Positions 19,111 through 27,959 of a stretch of DNA of 64,000 nucleotides are shown in pieces. A model generated the notes under the pieces. That model worked only from the letters and a program-made list of their open reading frames with translations, ran no database searches and was not told the origin of the DNA. This DNA comes from an uncultured Bacteroidales bacterium (GTDB taxonomy: Bacteria; Bacteroidota; Bacteroidia; Bacteroidales; Paludibacteraceae), in contig CAMHSB010000003.1 in assembly GCA_946187695.1 (NCBI GenBank), forward strand, positions 110,818 to 174,817. The letters are read 5' to 3'. Positions within the stretch are counted from its first letter, which is position 1. Every line of letters begins with the position of its first letter. A program made the position numbers and the translations under genes.

Positions 19111-19144
19111 CTCCTTCGGATTCAACAGAACTACTCGCTATAAA

Positions 19145-19475
19145 TTAGTTGGCGGGAGCCCATTTGCAACGGACGGGCGAAACGATGTCGTTCTCTTTCT
19201 TAAAGGTCTTGCTGATGCCTTTGAGCATCGTAGCGGTAGCTTTGGCTTTCAGGCCTTCGTATTTCTCCTCCGGACCATTCTCTTTGAGGTATGTGAAGAG
19301 CGGACTCTCGTTCTCTCCGTTGACCTCGATTTTCGAGAACTGCGGGAAGGATATTTACAACTAAAAGGACTTTGCCTTTGTACTCGTCCTATTTGACTTC
19401 ATTCTTTTTGGTGTCCAGCACCGTAAAATCATAGATATTCATAATAGTAAATAATATCATTAATAAACTTTTCAT
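19145..19475 (-). pseudogene. glutathione peroxidase pseudogene with a foreign C-terminus
   Basis: From ATG 19475 or 19442 the frame reads MNIYDFTVLDTKKNEVK, then a stop, then DEYKGKVLLVVN. After an internal deletion and frame change near 19365 it continues FPQFSKIEVNGENESPLF, then KYEGLKAKATATMLKGISKT. These match the ends of a glutathione peroxidase such as 53548-54090; the catalytic-cysteine region is gone. After KKENDI the expected WNFTKF is replaced by VSPVRCKWAPAN and a stop, the tail of the small protein at 47104-47277. So the locus is both broken and chimeric. An OhrR-type operator is still present upstream (19498-19546), and a terminator follows. Confidence 0.85.
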
Positions 19476-19497
19476 AATTCTCTCAAACGTTGTTTAT

Positions 19498-19546
19498 GTC
19501 GTTTGCGATGCAAAATTACTACAAATATTTTAATGTCGCAAGCGAT
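19498..19546 (-). promoter_or_regulatory. OhrR-type operator and promoter of the glutathione peroxidase pseudogene
   Basis: Contains the inverted repeat TCGCAAGCGA (19536-19545) and a second element GTCGTTTGCGATG (19498-19510), with a TAATTTTG box between. About 57 bases here are nearly identical to the ohrR promoter at 48395-48450. Confidence 0.7.
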
Positions 19547-19627
19547 ATATACAAAAAGTGTACATTTTCTTTAAAAAAACGTACACTCAATAATAAAATG
19601 AGTACTATTATTTACCCATCTTTTCTT

Positions 19628-20728
19628 TCAGATGGTTGTGGCTGGGATCTTCTTTGATAGAGTTATTAAATTATTGTATTGCGTGTCGCTAACCGGTTCA
19701 AGCCATTCGTTTGTGGCGCCCGGTTGCTCTTGGGTGTGGATCGCCAAGTGTTGCATCCACGAGTCCGCCGCGGCTCCATGCCAGTGTTTGACGCCTTCGG
19801 GAATAGCGATCACGGTTCCCGGAGTAAGCGCAACAGCGGGTTTGTTCCACTCCTGATACCAACCCTTGCCGCTAACACAGATCAGCACTTGTACCGCTCC
19901 GTGGTGAACATGCCAGTTATTGCGGCAACGCGGCTCGAACGTCACATTCGCCACACCGCCGAAATACGGTTGCAGATAACTCTGCCCTACGAAATACTGC
20001 GCATATGCATCATTCGATTTGCCTTGCGGCCATTCCGTTTGAAGCAATCCAGCCAAGCGTCCTGCTTCGTTCAGAAGACCATTTGCCGCGAGTGCAACTA
20101 CGATACCTTGTAACTGCTCTTCACTCACACCCATATTGCTTGCGCCGGCGATGTGCGCTTTTAGTTGCGGTTCTACGCCTTCGAGACCACTCAACGCAGA
20201 TACGGTCACCAACTCGCGGTCAGCGTACGTCAAGTTATCGCGGGCAAAAATATCCCCGAACAAATGCGCCTTCAGGTAATAATCCGTAGCCGGCGCAAAC
20301 TCATACTCAAAAGCCTTGCCCACCAACTGCGTCTGCACGCGCGTACCTTCTTTGAGCGCATCGTAGTCATCGCTGAGCGGACTTGCGTCCTCGCCCAATA
20401 AAACTTTCGCACCTTTCGCCTGACGATCTCCGATAACACGCTGCAACACGCCAAGCGCATTCAGGCTTCTCGGAAAACCCGTATAAGCATACAACTGCGA
20501 GAGGGCTTCCTTGATCTGACTAACCGTCAACTCCGCCTCCAACCCGTTGTGAATAGCCGATTCAAGCGCCATCAAATCACCCTTCGCCTCATCACAAGCG
20601 ATAACGCTCATCCATGCCGCCTGTTCCGTTGTAAATGAAAGTTGGTTCATATCTTTTGTTTCTGTCTGCTGCTTTGGTCCGCAAGCAACCAGCAGTACAG
20701 CCAAAGCAAAGGTTAAAATTTTCCTCAT
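19628..20728 (-). CDS. carboxymuconolactone decarboxylase-like/cupin fusion lipoprotein
   Basis: 366 residues. A lipoprotein signal (MRKILTFALAVLLVAC) is followed by two CMD/AhpD-like helical segments (about 40-110 and 135-230, with YAYTGFPRSLNALG and ELVTVSALSGLEGVEPQLKAH). A cupin domain at 255-345 carries the metal-binding HVHHGAVQVLICVSGKG and later His residues (KHWHG). The classic CxxC of AhpD is not seen in the first segment. Cupins of this kind usually end near YNNL; the last 13 residues may be read-through. It overlaps the upstream flavodoxin gene by 4 bases. The reaction is unknown; redox or lactone chemistry is likely. Confidence 0.85.
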   Translation of the reverse strand: MRKILTFALAVLLVACGPKQQTETKDMNQLSFTTEQAAWMSVIACDEAKGDLMALESAIHNGLEAELTVSQIKEALSQLYAYTGFPRSLNALGVLQRVIGDRQAKGAKVLLGEDASPLSDDYDALKEGTRVQTQLVGKAFEYEFAPATDYYLKAHLFGDIFARDNLTYADRELVTVSALSGLEGVEPQLKAHIAGASNMGVSEEQLQGIVVALAANGLLNEAGRLAGLLQTEWPQGKSNDAYAQYFVGQSYLQPYFGGVANVTFEPRCRNNWHVHHGAVQVLICVSGKGWYQEWNKPAVALTPGTVIAIPEGVKHWHGAAADSWMQHLAIHTQEQPGATNEWLEPVSDTQYNNLITLSKKIPATTI

Positions 20729-21240
20729 AACTTCGCTACCAGATCAACAATCTTTTGCTTTGTGGCCTCGGTTTTCTGCTCGTCGATTTTGGCGGTTACA
20801 ATGCCCATATTCTCGGCATGCCAGTAGTTGCAGATGTCGCGGAACTCAGCCTTTGCGCCATCATAGACACCCGGCGAATAAGACGAACAGAGCAACGCCA
20901 TCTTCTTCACTTTAGCCGGCGCGTTAACGCAGTACATTCGCTGAATAGGCGCTTGGATCTGCGCGCAGAGCGTGAAATAATAGATCGGAGCAGCCAAAAC
21001 CAGCACTTCTGCCTCTGCCATCAGCGGATAAAGTTCCTGCATGTCGTCTTTCTGGATGCACGCGCCGTTGCCCTTGCCGTGGCAGTATTCGCACGCCAGA
21101 CAGCCTGCGATATGTTTGTGCGACACGTTCACGAGCGTCACGTTATGACCTGCAGCCTCGGCTGCGTTCTTGTACTCCTCCGCCATCCAAGCGGTGTTAC
21201 CATGGGCTCTCGGTGAAGCCTGAAGAATCAATACGTTCAT
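20725..21240 (-). CDS. flavodoxin-like NAD(P)H-dependent oxidoreductase
   Basis: 171 residues beginning MNVLILQASPRAHGNTAWMA, with the SPR-x-x-GNT FMN phosphate loop. A Cys motif CLACEYCHGKGNGACIQKDDM is typical of the iron-sulfur flavoprotein-like branch, and the PIYYF loop at about 85-90 contacts the flavin. It should reduce a small organic acceptor with NAD(P)H in the cytoplasm. Its TGA overlaps the ATG of the CMD-cupin gene, so they are translationally coupled; the alcohol dehydrogenase gene lies 26 bases upstream. Confidence 0.9.
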   Translation of the reverse strand: MNVLILQASPRAHGNTAWMAEEYKNAAEAAGHNVTLVNVSHKHIAGCLACEYCHGKGNGACIQKDDMQELYPLMAEAEVLVLAAPIYYFTLCAQIQAPIQRMYCVNAPAKVKKMALLCSSYSPGVYDGAKAEFRDICNYWHAENMGIVTAKIDEQKTEATKQKIVDLVAKL

Positions 21241-21266
21241 AATGTTTGATGTGTGATGTTTTGTTC

Positions 21267-22454
21267 TTACAAACTTGCCACCAAAATCTCTTTGATGTCT
21301 TTTTCGGTCAAAGCCGCATAAGCATTCTCAAGTCCCTCATTTACAGCGATATGATGCGCCATTTCGTCGAGGCGGCTGTCATCAATTCCCACTTCGCGCA
21401 GGTGCATCGGAATACCGATCGACTCAAAGAACGCATATGTCGCCTCAATCGCCTTATTCGCAATCGTCCACTCGTCCAGCGAAGCGTCAATACCGAACAC
21501 ATTCACGCCATACTTCACAAACCGCGGCAAAGTGTGCTCGTTCAGAATATGCTTCATCCACCTCGGAGTGATAATCGCCAAACCCTCGCCGTGTGTAATA
21601 TCGTAATAAGCGCTCAAAGCGTGTTCGATACCATGACATGGCCATCCGCTCTCGCTGTTACCCAACGCCAGAATGCCGTTGCAACCATATGTACAAGCCA
21701 ACATCATCTCTGCACGCGCCTTGTAATCCTCGGGGTTCTCAATACACTTGCGTCCGTTCGCCATGAGGCTACGCAACATCGACTCGCAGAAACCATCATT
21801 CAGCAGCGTCGCGTCCTCCACGAAATACTGCTCCATGGTGTGGTTCATCGCGTCGGCAATACCCGCCGCAGTCTGTTTCCGGCTGACCGAGAACGTATAT
21901 GTCGGATCCAAGAACGAAACGGCAGGGAACAAGTGCCGGTCCAAATAACCGATTTTGTCGTTCGTCTCCGTGCGGGAAATAACTCCGCCGCAATCGTACT
22001 CACTTCCCGTCGCCGCTAATGTGATAATATCCACAATCGGCAGAGCGGCCTGTGCTTTCACTTTGTACGAAATGAGATCCCACGGATCGCCGTCATAACA
22101 AGCACCTGCTGCAATCGCCTTCGAGCAATCCAGCACACTTCCGCCGCCGACCGAAAGGATCACATCTACCTTATGTTCTTTGCACAACCGCACGCCTTCC
22201 AATACCGAAGGATTATATTTCGGATTCGGCTGAATACCAGGCAGTTCCACTATCTCAAAGTCCTTGAGTGCCTCGCGCACGTACTCATATAAACTGCCGT
22301 CCTTACCTCTGAAAGCCGGAATCTTCTTTATACTTCCTCCGCCGTAAGTCAGGAGGATTTTCTTGCCGAAAGCGCTCATTACTTTCTGCAGTTTCTCTAC
22401 TACGCCTTCACCAAAAATAAGGCGTGTCGGCGTCTGATAATCAAAGTTTTGCAT
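21267..22454 (-). CDS. iron-containing alcohol dehydrogenase (YqhD/BdhA-like)
   Basis: 395 residues, full length for the group III Fe-ADH family. A Rossmann-like N-terminal domain (LTYGGGSIKK, SVGGGSVLDCSKAIAAG for NAD(P)) is followed by a helical domain with metal ligands in GIADAMNHTMEQYF and the conserved PCHGIEHALSAYYDITHGEGLAI (His residues). It reduces aldehydes or oxidises alcohols. It heads a probable three-gene operon with the flavoprotein and CMD-cupin lipoprotein, consistent with detoxifying reactive carbonyls. The spacer 22455-22660 holds only a short open stretch (MTKITYKQIDLAGWTKVGDP...) of no clear identity. Confidence 0.92.
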   Translation of the reverse strand: MQNFDYQTPTRLIFGEGVVEKLQKVMSAFGKKILLTYGGGSIKKIPAFRGKDGSLYEYVREALKDFEIVELPGIQPNPKYNPSVLEGVRLCKEHKVDVILSVGGGSVLDCSKAIAAGACYDGDPWDLISYKVKAQAALPIVDIITLAATGSEYDCGGVISRTETNDKIGYLDRHLFPAVSFLDPTYTFSVSRKQTAAGIADAMNHTMEQYFVEDATLLNDGFCESMLRSLMANGRKCIENPEDYKARAEMMLACTYGCNGILALGNSESGWPCHGIEHALSAYYDITHGEGLAIITPRWMKHILNEHTLPRFVKYGVNVFGIDASLDEWTIANKAIEATYAFFESIGIPMHLREVGIDDSRLDEMAHHIAVNEGLENAYAALTEKDIKEILVASL

Positions 22455-22660
22455 ATCGTTTTTAGTTTTTTAATTATTTACGTTAATGAATATATTATTT
22501 GATTTTTGGTGCAAAATTACTGCTTTTTTATGACATATCACCTACCCAGATTTTGGAACTTCCTACCATTTTCGCGGATCTCCGACCTTTGTCCAGCCGG
22601 CTAAGTCAATTTGTTTGTAAGTAATCTTTGTCATAGTGTAGGTGTTTATTTATGGATGCT

Positions 22661-24028
22661 TTATTTAATTTGCAAATCGGATGCAGAGCGGTTTGCTGAC
22701 GCGGATGTATCCGTGGATTGTGCAACCACCAGTACATTATCCGCTTGCAGCCGCACGGATAGCCAGCGACTGATACGTTGTTGGTCATCTTCATTGAGAG
22801 CAGGCTCCGCCTGAAAAAGTAACACGATCTGTTTCTCGTTGCGTGCGAGCGTAACGCTTGTGATCTGAGGCCACTGCGTTTGCACCTCCGATGTTATCTG
22901 TTCTACCGGCAGTTGCTGCGCTTTGAATACATCCAATTGCTTATTGAGAACACGAATCGAATCGTCCCGTTGCTGCAGTTGTGCCTCAGTTGATGCCAGC
23001 CAGTCTTTCATGACTTCCGTCTCGTTGAGTCGGCGCACCTCAATGGTCGCGTCCTCCTGGATACGTATCTGCGTGTGCGAGATGCCGTTTTTCTCCGCTT
23101 CTGCATACAGATAGGCGCGATGCTCATTACTGAGTTGTTCGCCCGCCAAGCGAAGTGTCAACGTATAGGGTTTATCCGACAGATCGGTTGAATAATCATA
23201 GATATACGTACCGCCTATTGCCTGATTTTCCTTTACGAAATGACGTGCGGCGTTGGTGAACTGATTCTCGCAAACAATACTGTATGCACTGAAGAAACTC
23301 GGGATCAGCACTACCAGAATCAAGAGCACGTATATGATCAGCCGCCTGTAGGATTTTGCCTCAACCTTTGACGGGAAATGCAGATATTTGGCAGCAAGGT
23401 AAGTGGCTAAAGCAATGAACACGCAGTTGATAAAGAACAAGTACAGCGCCCCGCTGGCATAGTGCCAGCTCCAATTGGCTATACCGTAGCCCACCGTACA
23501 TAACGGAGGCATCAGAGCTGTTGCAATCGCCACACCGGAAAGCACTGTGCCTTTCTCTTTGCGCGATAACTCCAATATTCCTGCTATACCACCAAAGAAC
23601 GCAATCAATACGTCATATACCGAAGGATTGGTACGCGCCAACAGCTCGGTCGGATTTTCCATCTCCAGTGGTGTCACCATAAAATACAAGGTGGAAGCTA
23701 TCAAGCTGACCACAAACATGATGCTCAGATGCTTCAGCGACTTGATGATCAATGCAGTATCGTTGGTGCCCAAGCCCATACCGAAACCGATGATTGGACT
23801 CATCAACGGCGAAATCAACATGGCACCGATAATCACCGGTATCGAATTAACATTCAGTCCGACCGAAGCAATCACTATCGCCACGAACAAAATGTATATG
23901 TTCGGTCCGCGGAAAGGAATGTTCTTGCGGATGTTCTCTTCCGCCGCTTGCACATCGATATAGTGCGTCAGACTTAGTTGCTTGCGAAGAAAATGCTTCG
24001 CGCGTTTTTTGAATTGAGAGTAATTCAT
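22661..24028 (-). CDS. DUF389 (TIGR00341-type) membrane protein
   Basis: About 455 residues starting MNYSQFKKRAKHFLRKQL. A core of about six transmembrane segments (45-265) includes the hallmark VIIGAMLISPLMSPIIGFG, then GGIAGILELSRKEKG and GVAIATALMPPLCTVGYG. A large C-terminal region with a coiled-coil part (AQLQQRDDSIRVLNKQLD) follows. The family is widespread and of unknown function, perhaps transport. A second ATG at 24040 is possible. Not obviously linked to its neighbours. Confidence 0.88.
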   Translation of the reverse strand: MNYSQFKKRAKHFLRKQLSLTHYIDVQAAEENIRKNIPFRGPNIYILFVAIVIASVGLNVNSIPVIIGAMLISPLMSPIIGFGMGLGTNDTALIIKSLKHLSIMFVVSLIASTLYFMVTPLEMENPTELLARTNPSVYDVLIAFFGGIAGILELSRKEKGTVLSGVAIATALMPPLCTVGYGIANWSWHYASGALYLFFINCVFIALATYLAAKYLHFPSKVEAKSYRRLIIYVLLILVVLIPSFFSAYSIVCENQFTNAARHFVKENQAIGGTYIYDYSTDLSDKPYTLTLRLAGEQLSNEHRAYLYAEAEKNGISHTQIRIQEDATIEVRRLNETEVMKDWLASTEAQLQQRDDSIRVLNKQLDVFKAQQLPVEQITSEVQTQWPQITSVTLARNEKQIVLLFQAEPALNEDDQQRISRWLSVRLQADNVLVVAQSTDTSASANRSASDLQIK

Positions 24029-24085
24029 AATATTCAGCATTTATGTTGGTTACCTGCTTGTGTAGTGTTTGGATATTTAGTTCTG

Positions 24086-24306
24086 TTATTCATAATGTCT
24101 GATTCGAACGTCTATATCGGGTAGTTGTGCTGCGATGCCGGTCACGTCGGTCTGGCTGTAGTGATATGGGAATATCAGTTCATACGCAATCCCTGCTGCA
24201 TCCTATCCACCAACTCCCCGTCTTTGACGATAACAAGCCCCACCGAACAAACGCTTGACTGCGCGAAGTTCGCCGTCTCAAAATCTATGGCTACGAAGTT
24301 ATCCAT
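24086..24306 (-). pseudogene. truncated DnaQ-like 3'-5' exonuclease
   Basis: The ATG at 24306 opens MDNFVAIDFETANFAQSSVC, then SVGLVIVKDGELVDR, the ExoI motif (DFET) and first strand of a DNA polymerase III epsilon-like exonuclease. A stop follows at residue 44. In another frame the downstream DNA reads YHYSQTDVTGIAAQLPD, resembling the next family segment. The rest of the domain (ExoII, ExoIII) is absent, so the gene is frameshifted and truncated. Its start overlaps the end of the NUDIX gene by 8 bases, implying a former operon. Confidence 0.75.
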
Positions 24307-24760
24307 TGATTTTCAAAACCCTCATTGCATCTACCAAAATCTTGTCATGGTCGAAGGCCAAAGGCGGTAACTCTTTCAGCGGCCACCATTGGGCAGCCGC
24401 GGCATCATCGGCAGCAGTTGCTTCCGGCATCGTCGTCATGGCGGTGTAAGCGGCTGTGATGACCCGTCCGCGAGGGTCACGGTCCACATCGGAATAAACT
24501 CCTACCAGTTGCATACCGGTTAAAACGATGCCTGTTTCTTCTTCCAGTTCGCGTTCTGCACAACGGGCAACCGTCTCATCCATATTGAGAAAACCACCGG
24601 GGAACGCCCAGCAGCCCTTGTACGGCTCGTTGCCGCGCTGGATAAGCAGCACGTAGAACTGTCCGTCTTTCTCGGCAAAAAGCACCGCGTCAGCAGTCAC
24701 CGATGCACGCGGATAACGATAGGCATACAGCCCGTCTGATGTTTTTGTGTAGTCTATCAT
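24299..24760 (-). CDS. NUDIX hydrolase
   Basis: 153 residues. The full NUDIX box GFLNMDETVARCAERELEEE-TGI matches Gx5Ex7REUxEExGU at about 56-78. The N-terminus (VTADAVLFAEKDGQFYVLLI) and C-terminus (WWPLKELPPLAFDHDKIL) resemble the ADP-ribose pyrophosphatase/NrtR-like subgroup. It hydrolyses a nucleoside diphosphate linked to another moiety in the cytoplasm. The following exonuclease gene is ruined. Confidence 0.92.
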   Translation of the reverse strand: MIDYTKTSDGLYAYRYPRASVTADAVLFAEKDGQFYVLLIQRGNEPYKGCWAFPGGFLNMDETVARCAERELEEETGIVLTGMQLVGVYSDVDRDPRGRVITAAYTAMTTMPEATAADDAAAAQWWPLKELPPLAFDHDKILVDAMRVLKING

Positions 24761-24828
24761 GCTAATATACTTTTAAATGCGCCAACGTATCATCAAAAAC
24801 CGATATAAGATATGCTCTGCGATCCATG

Positions 24829-25710
24829 TTAATATCGTATTTTAAAATAGTCTAACAACGCCTTATAGCGGTCTTGTGCGGTGAGGCAGGTATCACGAAG
24901 ATAACCGTTAGTGTCTCCCCAGTTTTGGATGCCGCGATAATAGTAGAGACGCAGTTTGTCGGTAATGATAAACGGCACTTGGGCATTTTGCAGGCATTGC
25001 CAGAATAGAAGCAGACGCCCCACACGACCGTTACCGTCTTGGAAGGGATGGATACGCTCAAACCGCACGTGGAAGTCCAGTATGTTATCGAACGTAATTT
25101 GTTTAAGGGCGTTGTAATCGGAAAGCAAAGCTTTCATGGCTCGATGAACCTCTTTGGGGACAACCGTCTCCTGTTCTCCTACTTCATTGGCAAGGCGTTT
25201 GTAATCGCCTACAGCGAACCACGTTTTACGGCTATCTGATGTGTTCGTCTTGAGAATAGCGTGCAATGCTTTGATATGCGCCTCGGTGATCTTATCCGTC
25301 GCATGGTCGATCACATAATCGATACAGCGGAAGTGGTTCACCGTCTCCATGATATCATCGACGGAGGTGTTCTCTGTCGTGATGCCAAGCGTGTTGGTCT
25401 CGAAGATATAGCGTGTCTGCTCTTTGGTCAGTTTGCTGCCTTCGATATGGTTCGAATTGTAGGTTAGATCAATCTGCGTACGATGGTAGATGCCTCCCTT
25501 TAGTCTGGACTCTTTCTCCTCGCGTAGACGGGTAAGTAGCGGAGAGAGTTTCTTCTTTCCTTTCTTAGGCAGGTCTGCATCTGCGGGGATGTTCCATGTT
25601 TTACCTGTCAGAAAGGCGCCATCAATCTTCCCAGCCGCACAATAATTTCGTGCGGAACGTTCGCTAATGCCGTATTTCCCGGCAAACTGAATGACGGATA
25701 TATATTCCAT
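24829..25710 (-). CDS. Fic family protein (predicted AMP/UMP-transferase)
   Basis: About 293 residues from MEYISVIQFAGKYGISERSA. The N-terminal helix-turn-helix (1-45) is followed by a Fic domain with the catalytic HPFQDGNGRVGR motif (about 203-214). An SxxxEG inhibitory helix (NSNHIEG) lies at about 88-94, as in class II self-inhibited Fic proteins. They transfer a nucleotide from NTP to a target hydroxyl. The longer frame to 25800 is ruled out by the TATCTTTG box near 25742. The first 102 bases of the gene and its whole promoter are duplicated exactly at 27858-28209. Confidence 0.9.
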   Translation of the reverse strand: MEYISVIQFAGKYGISERSARNYCAAGKIDGAFLTGKTWNIPADADLPKKGKKKLSPLLTRLREEKESRLKGGIYHRTQIDLTYNSNHIEGSKLTKEQTRYIFETNTLGITTENTSVDDIMETVNHFRCIDYVIDHATDKITEAHIKALHAILKTNTSDSRKTWFAVGDYKRLANEVGEQETVVPKEVHRAMKALLSDYNALKQITFDNILDFHVRFERIHPFQDGNGRVGRLLLFWQCLQNAQVPFIITDKLRLYYYRGIQNWGDTNGYLRDTCLTAQDRYKALLDYFKIRY

Positions 25711-25960
25711 AATCGGCAAGTTTGATTCAAAATCCGCTGCAAAGATACTAATTTTTGCCGACACCGGCAAGTTTTTTGAAGAAAAAATCGTTTTTTGCAA
25801 AAAAAAGACGTTTTCCCGTCAGGGAAAATGCGAATTTTCTGCATTTTTTGCCGATAGATGTCAGATTTTGACGATTAAGAGCAGAGATTTGTTACTTTTT
25901 GTCGACAAGTGAATATCTACGATCGGAGCGGGCAATTAGATTGCCATGGAATGGAAGAAA
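25609..25960. repeat. 352-bp direct repeat, copy 1 (Fic start and promoter)
   Basis: Identical base for base, by eye, to 27858-28209, at an offset of 2249. It holds the Fic start codon, its promoter and three perfect palindromes: TTGCCG-N4-CGGCAA, TTTTCCC-GTCA-GGGAAAA and GGCAAT-TAG-ATTGCC. The two copies bracket the DUF4143 ATPase gene. Confidence 0.95.
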
Positions 25961-26106
25961 AGGAACACTCCCTTCACGACTTTCTTTCTCGCGGTTTACC
26001 GCATCAACAAGCCGCGAACGAAGAGAGCACCTTATTAAAGGGGGAAAAGCAAAAGAAAAGATTAAGACAAAAAGTTGTGTGAATCTGTGAATGTGTGAAT
26101 TTTACT

Positions 26107-27387
26107 TTATTGATTAACCAGCCATTCGGATGCACTAACGACGCGGATCTTTTTGCCGTTATGTTCGATGGTTCCTGTCTCGCCGTACATCACTATCAAC
26201 GTCAAGTTGTCACAATGGGTTATATTGGATGCTTTTGTCAGCCCGCCTACTTCACGGTTGAATAGTTTGGTGGACGGGTTGCTGAAATCGTACGTCACTT
26301 GAATTAGTTCCTGCACTTTGTTTGCTTGTGTACGCACGAAATCCACTGCATAACGATTGCTTTCCCGCAAGAAATACAATTGTTCGTCAGCATAAACCTG
26401 GCGACGCAGTAACTCTATAGCTACGGTATTTTCCAATCGCCATCCTAAATTCTCAGGTTGTAACGCATTGTCCCTATTGCTCAAAAACGCATTGTCGATG
26501 ATATATGCTTTCTGGTTAGACTGCCGCTCTACGCTCTTGAAGGAGTACTTATGTAATATGCGTGCGAGATATGCCGTATTCAGATACGACACATAGTTCT
26601 TTACCGTTTGAACGGAACGAATAGCGTACGTCTCTCGGATGTTTTCAAAATTGATCTCCTGACAGAAATTATCAATAACCGTATCTGCTACTTGGCGCAA
26701 CGATGCCGGATAACGCACTTTATAACGCTTGCATATATCCTTCTTAATAATCGTATCAAGCAAAGCCTTGGTATATGCCGTTTGGTCTATAGAACCATCC
26801 ATCGTTTCCGGAAAACCGCCATCTTTCAGATACTCATTCAGCGCGTGACCGCGCAAGCCGATTGCTTTGGTGGAATAGGTTTTCATATCCACATTCTTAA
26901 TGCGACAAAACTCCTCAAACGAGAACGGGTACAGGCGAATCTCGTTATATCTGCCGGTTAAGTGGGTGATCAGTTCATCGCTCAAAAGATTTGCGTTACT
27001 TCCGGTTAGTATCAAGTGCAAGCCTTGACGCAACAAGCGGTTGACGAATAACGGCCAACGTGGAGCATTTTGCACCTCGTCTATGAACAAATGGGTATAA
27101 TCACCATAGATGCGATATAGCGTCTCGATGATGTCGTTCAACTCGGATACTTGAATGTCCGCCAAGTTCTCATCGTCAAAATTGACATAGGCGAACTTAA
27201 CCTTGCTTTCAAGAAGCACTTTTTGGCAAAGCATGGACTTTCCACTACGGCGCACGCCAATGACCACCTGTGCCAATTTGCTATTCAGGTCTATTCGCTT
27301 TTCTTCTTTACGGCTCAATAATGCCGCACAATCCGTATTGAGAAGTTCCAGACGCTGGTCGGACAAGATTATTTCCAAGTTCCGCAT
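26107..27387 (-). CDS. ATP-binding protein, AAA (AAA_14/DUF4143) type
   Basis: 426 residues. Walker A GVRRSGKSMLCQK (about 48-60), Walker B HLFIDEVQNAPRW, sensor ILTGSNANLLS, then the C-terminal DUF4143 region with the nuclease-like fold (YAVDFVRTQANKVQELIQVTYD). The family is common as cargo or defence-linked genes in Bacteroidales; its biochemical role is unproven. A second divergent member lies at 43053. The gene is enclosed by the identical 352-bp repeats at 25609 and 27858. A TACCTTTG box lies at about 27411-27418. Confidence 0.88.
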   Translation of the reverse strand: MRNLEIILSDQRLELLNTDCAALLSRKEEKRIDLNSKLAQVVIGVRRSGKSMLCQKVLLESKVKFAYVNFDDENLADIQVSELNDIIETLYRIYGDYTHLFIDEVQNAPRWPLFVNRLLRQGLHLILTGSNANLLSDELITHLTGRYNEIRLYPFSFEEFCRIKNVDMKTYSTKAIGLRGHALNEYLKDGGFPETMDGSIDQTAYTKALLDTIIKKDICKRYKVRYPASLRQVADTVIDNFCQEINFENIRETYAIRSVQTVKNYVSYLNTAYLARILHKYSFKSVERQSNQKAYIIDNAFLSNRDNALQPENLGWRLENTVAIELLRRQVYADEQLYFLRESNRYAVDFVRTQANKVQELIQVTYDFSNPSTKLFNREVGGLTKASNITHCDNLTLIVMYGETGTIEHNGKKIRVVSASEWLVNQ

Positions 27388-27484
27388 AATGAAGTAATTT
27401 TAAAATCCGCTGCAAAGGTACAAAAAATAAATGATATATGCAAACAAAACGTCAAAATTTGCAAAAAAAAATCTTCCTAAACTA

Positions 27485-27536
27485 TCTTATTTTGCAATTT
27501 TCTGCAATTCAAACCGTCTTATTTTGCAATTTTCAC
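27485..27536. repeat. 17-bp direct repeat upstream of the ATPase gene
   Basis: CTTATTTTGCAATTTTC occurs at 27485 and again 35 bases later, about 100 bases upstream of the ATPase start. The second ATPase (43053) also has a direct repeat at a similar distance (44333-44400). Confidence 0.75.
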
Positions 27537-27558
27537 AAATCTAAACTGCATAAAAATA

Positions 27559-27589
27559 CAGCACCCGAGGATTTTGCCCCGGGTGCTTG
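27559..27589 (-). terminator. terminator after the fragment at 27594
   Basis: Stem AGCACCCGGGG / CCTCGGGTGCT (minus strand, one mismatch) followed by GTATTTTTA. Confidence 0.75.
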
Positions 27590-27593
27590 ACTA

Positions 27594-27744
27594 TTACAAC
27601 TTCTTGAATTGGGCTTCGCCGATTTGCTCGATCTTGTGGTTGGTGCGCCAGCGGTTGAGGACCATGCAGATAGCATTGTTCTTGACTGATTGACCTTTAC
27701 GCGCACGGAGTTTGATGAGATCGGCAGTACTAAACTCAGCAGGC
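27594..27744 (-). pseudogene. C-terminal fragment of an unidentified (possibly winged-helix) protein
   Basis: An open stretch ending LIKLRARKGQSVKNNAICMV, then LNRWRTNHKIEQIGEAQFKK and a stop, with its own terminator but no start. The sequence has the look of a small winged-helix domain. I do not recognise the parent family. It is joined at about 27740 to a piece homologous to 42906-43024. Confidence 0.65.
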
Positions 27745-27857
27745 AGGAGTCCTGATAGATCGGGTTATCGGGGTTTCGATAGAGCGAATCTTAATCGCCC
27801 ATGTATGGTCGATGCTATTTTATTTCTTGACCTGTGAGGGTGTATGTTTTATCGCCA
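27738..27857. repeat. 120-bp module shared with 42906-43024 (secreted-protein tail and terminator arm)
   Basis: Roughly 85% identical by eye to 42906-43024. On the minus strand it encodes GDKTYTLTGQEIK and a stop (27815-27857), the tail found on BspA-like secreted proteins of this genome (compare KTYTIQGQEVK at 44476), followed by hairpins. Its left border falls inside the terminator arm CCTGCCTGCT and its right border abuts the Fic repeat. Confidence 0.8.
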
Positions 27858-27959
27858 CAGAAAGGCGCCATCAATCTTCCCAGCCGCACAATAATTTCGT
27901 GCGGAACGTTCGCTAATGCCGTATTTCCCGGCAAACTGAATGACGGATATATATTCCAT
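27858..27959 (-). pseudogene. duplicated Fic N-terminus, truncated
   Basis: Starts at ATG 27959 as the Fic gene does, keeps the first 34 codons to KIDGAFL, and then runs into the unrelated module at 27857. The promoter is intact, so a short transcript is possible. No Fic catalytic region remains. Confidence 0.85.
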
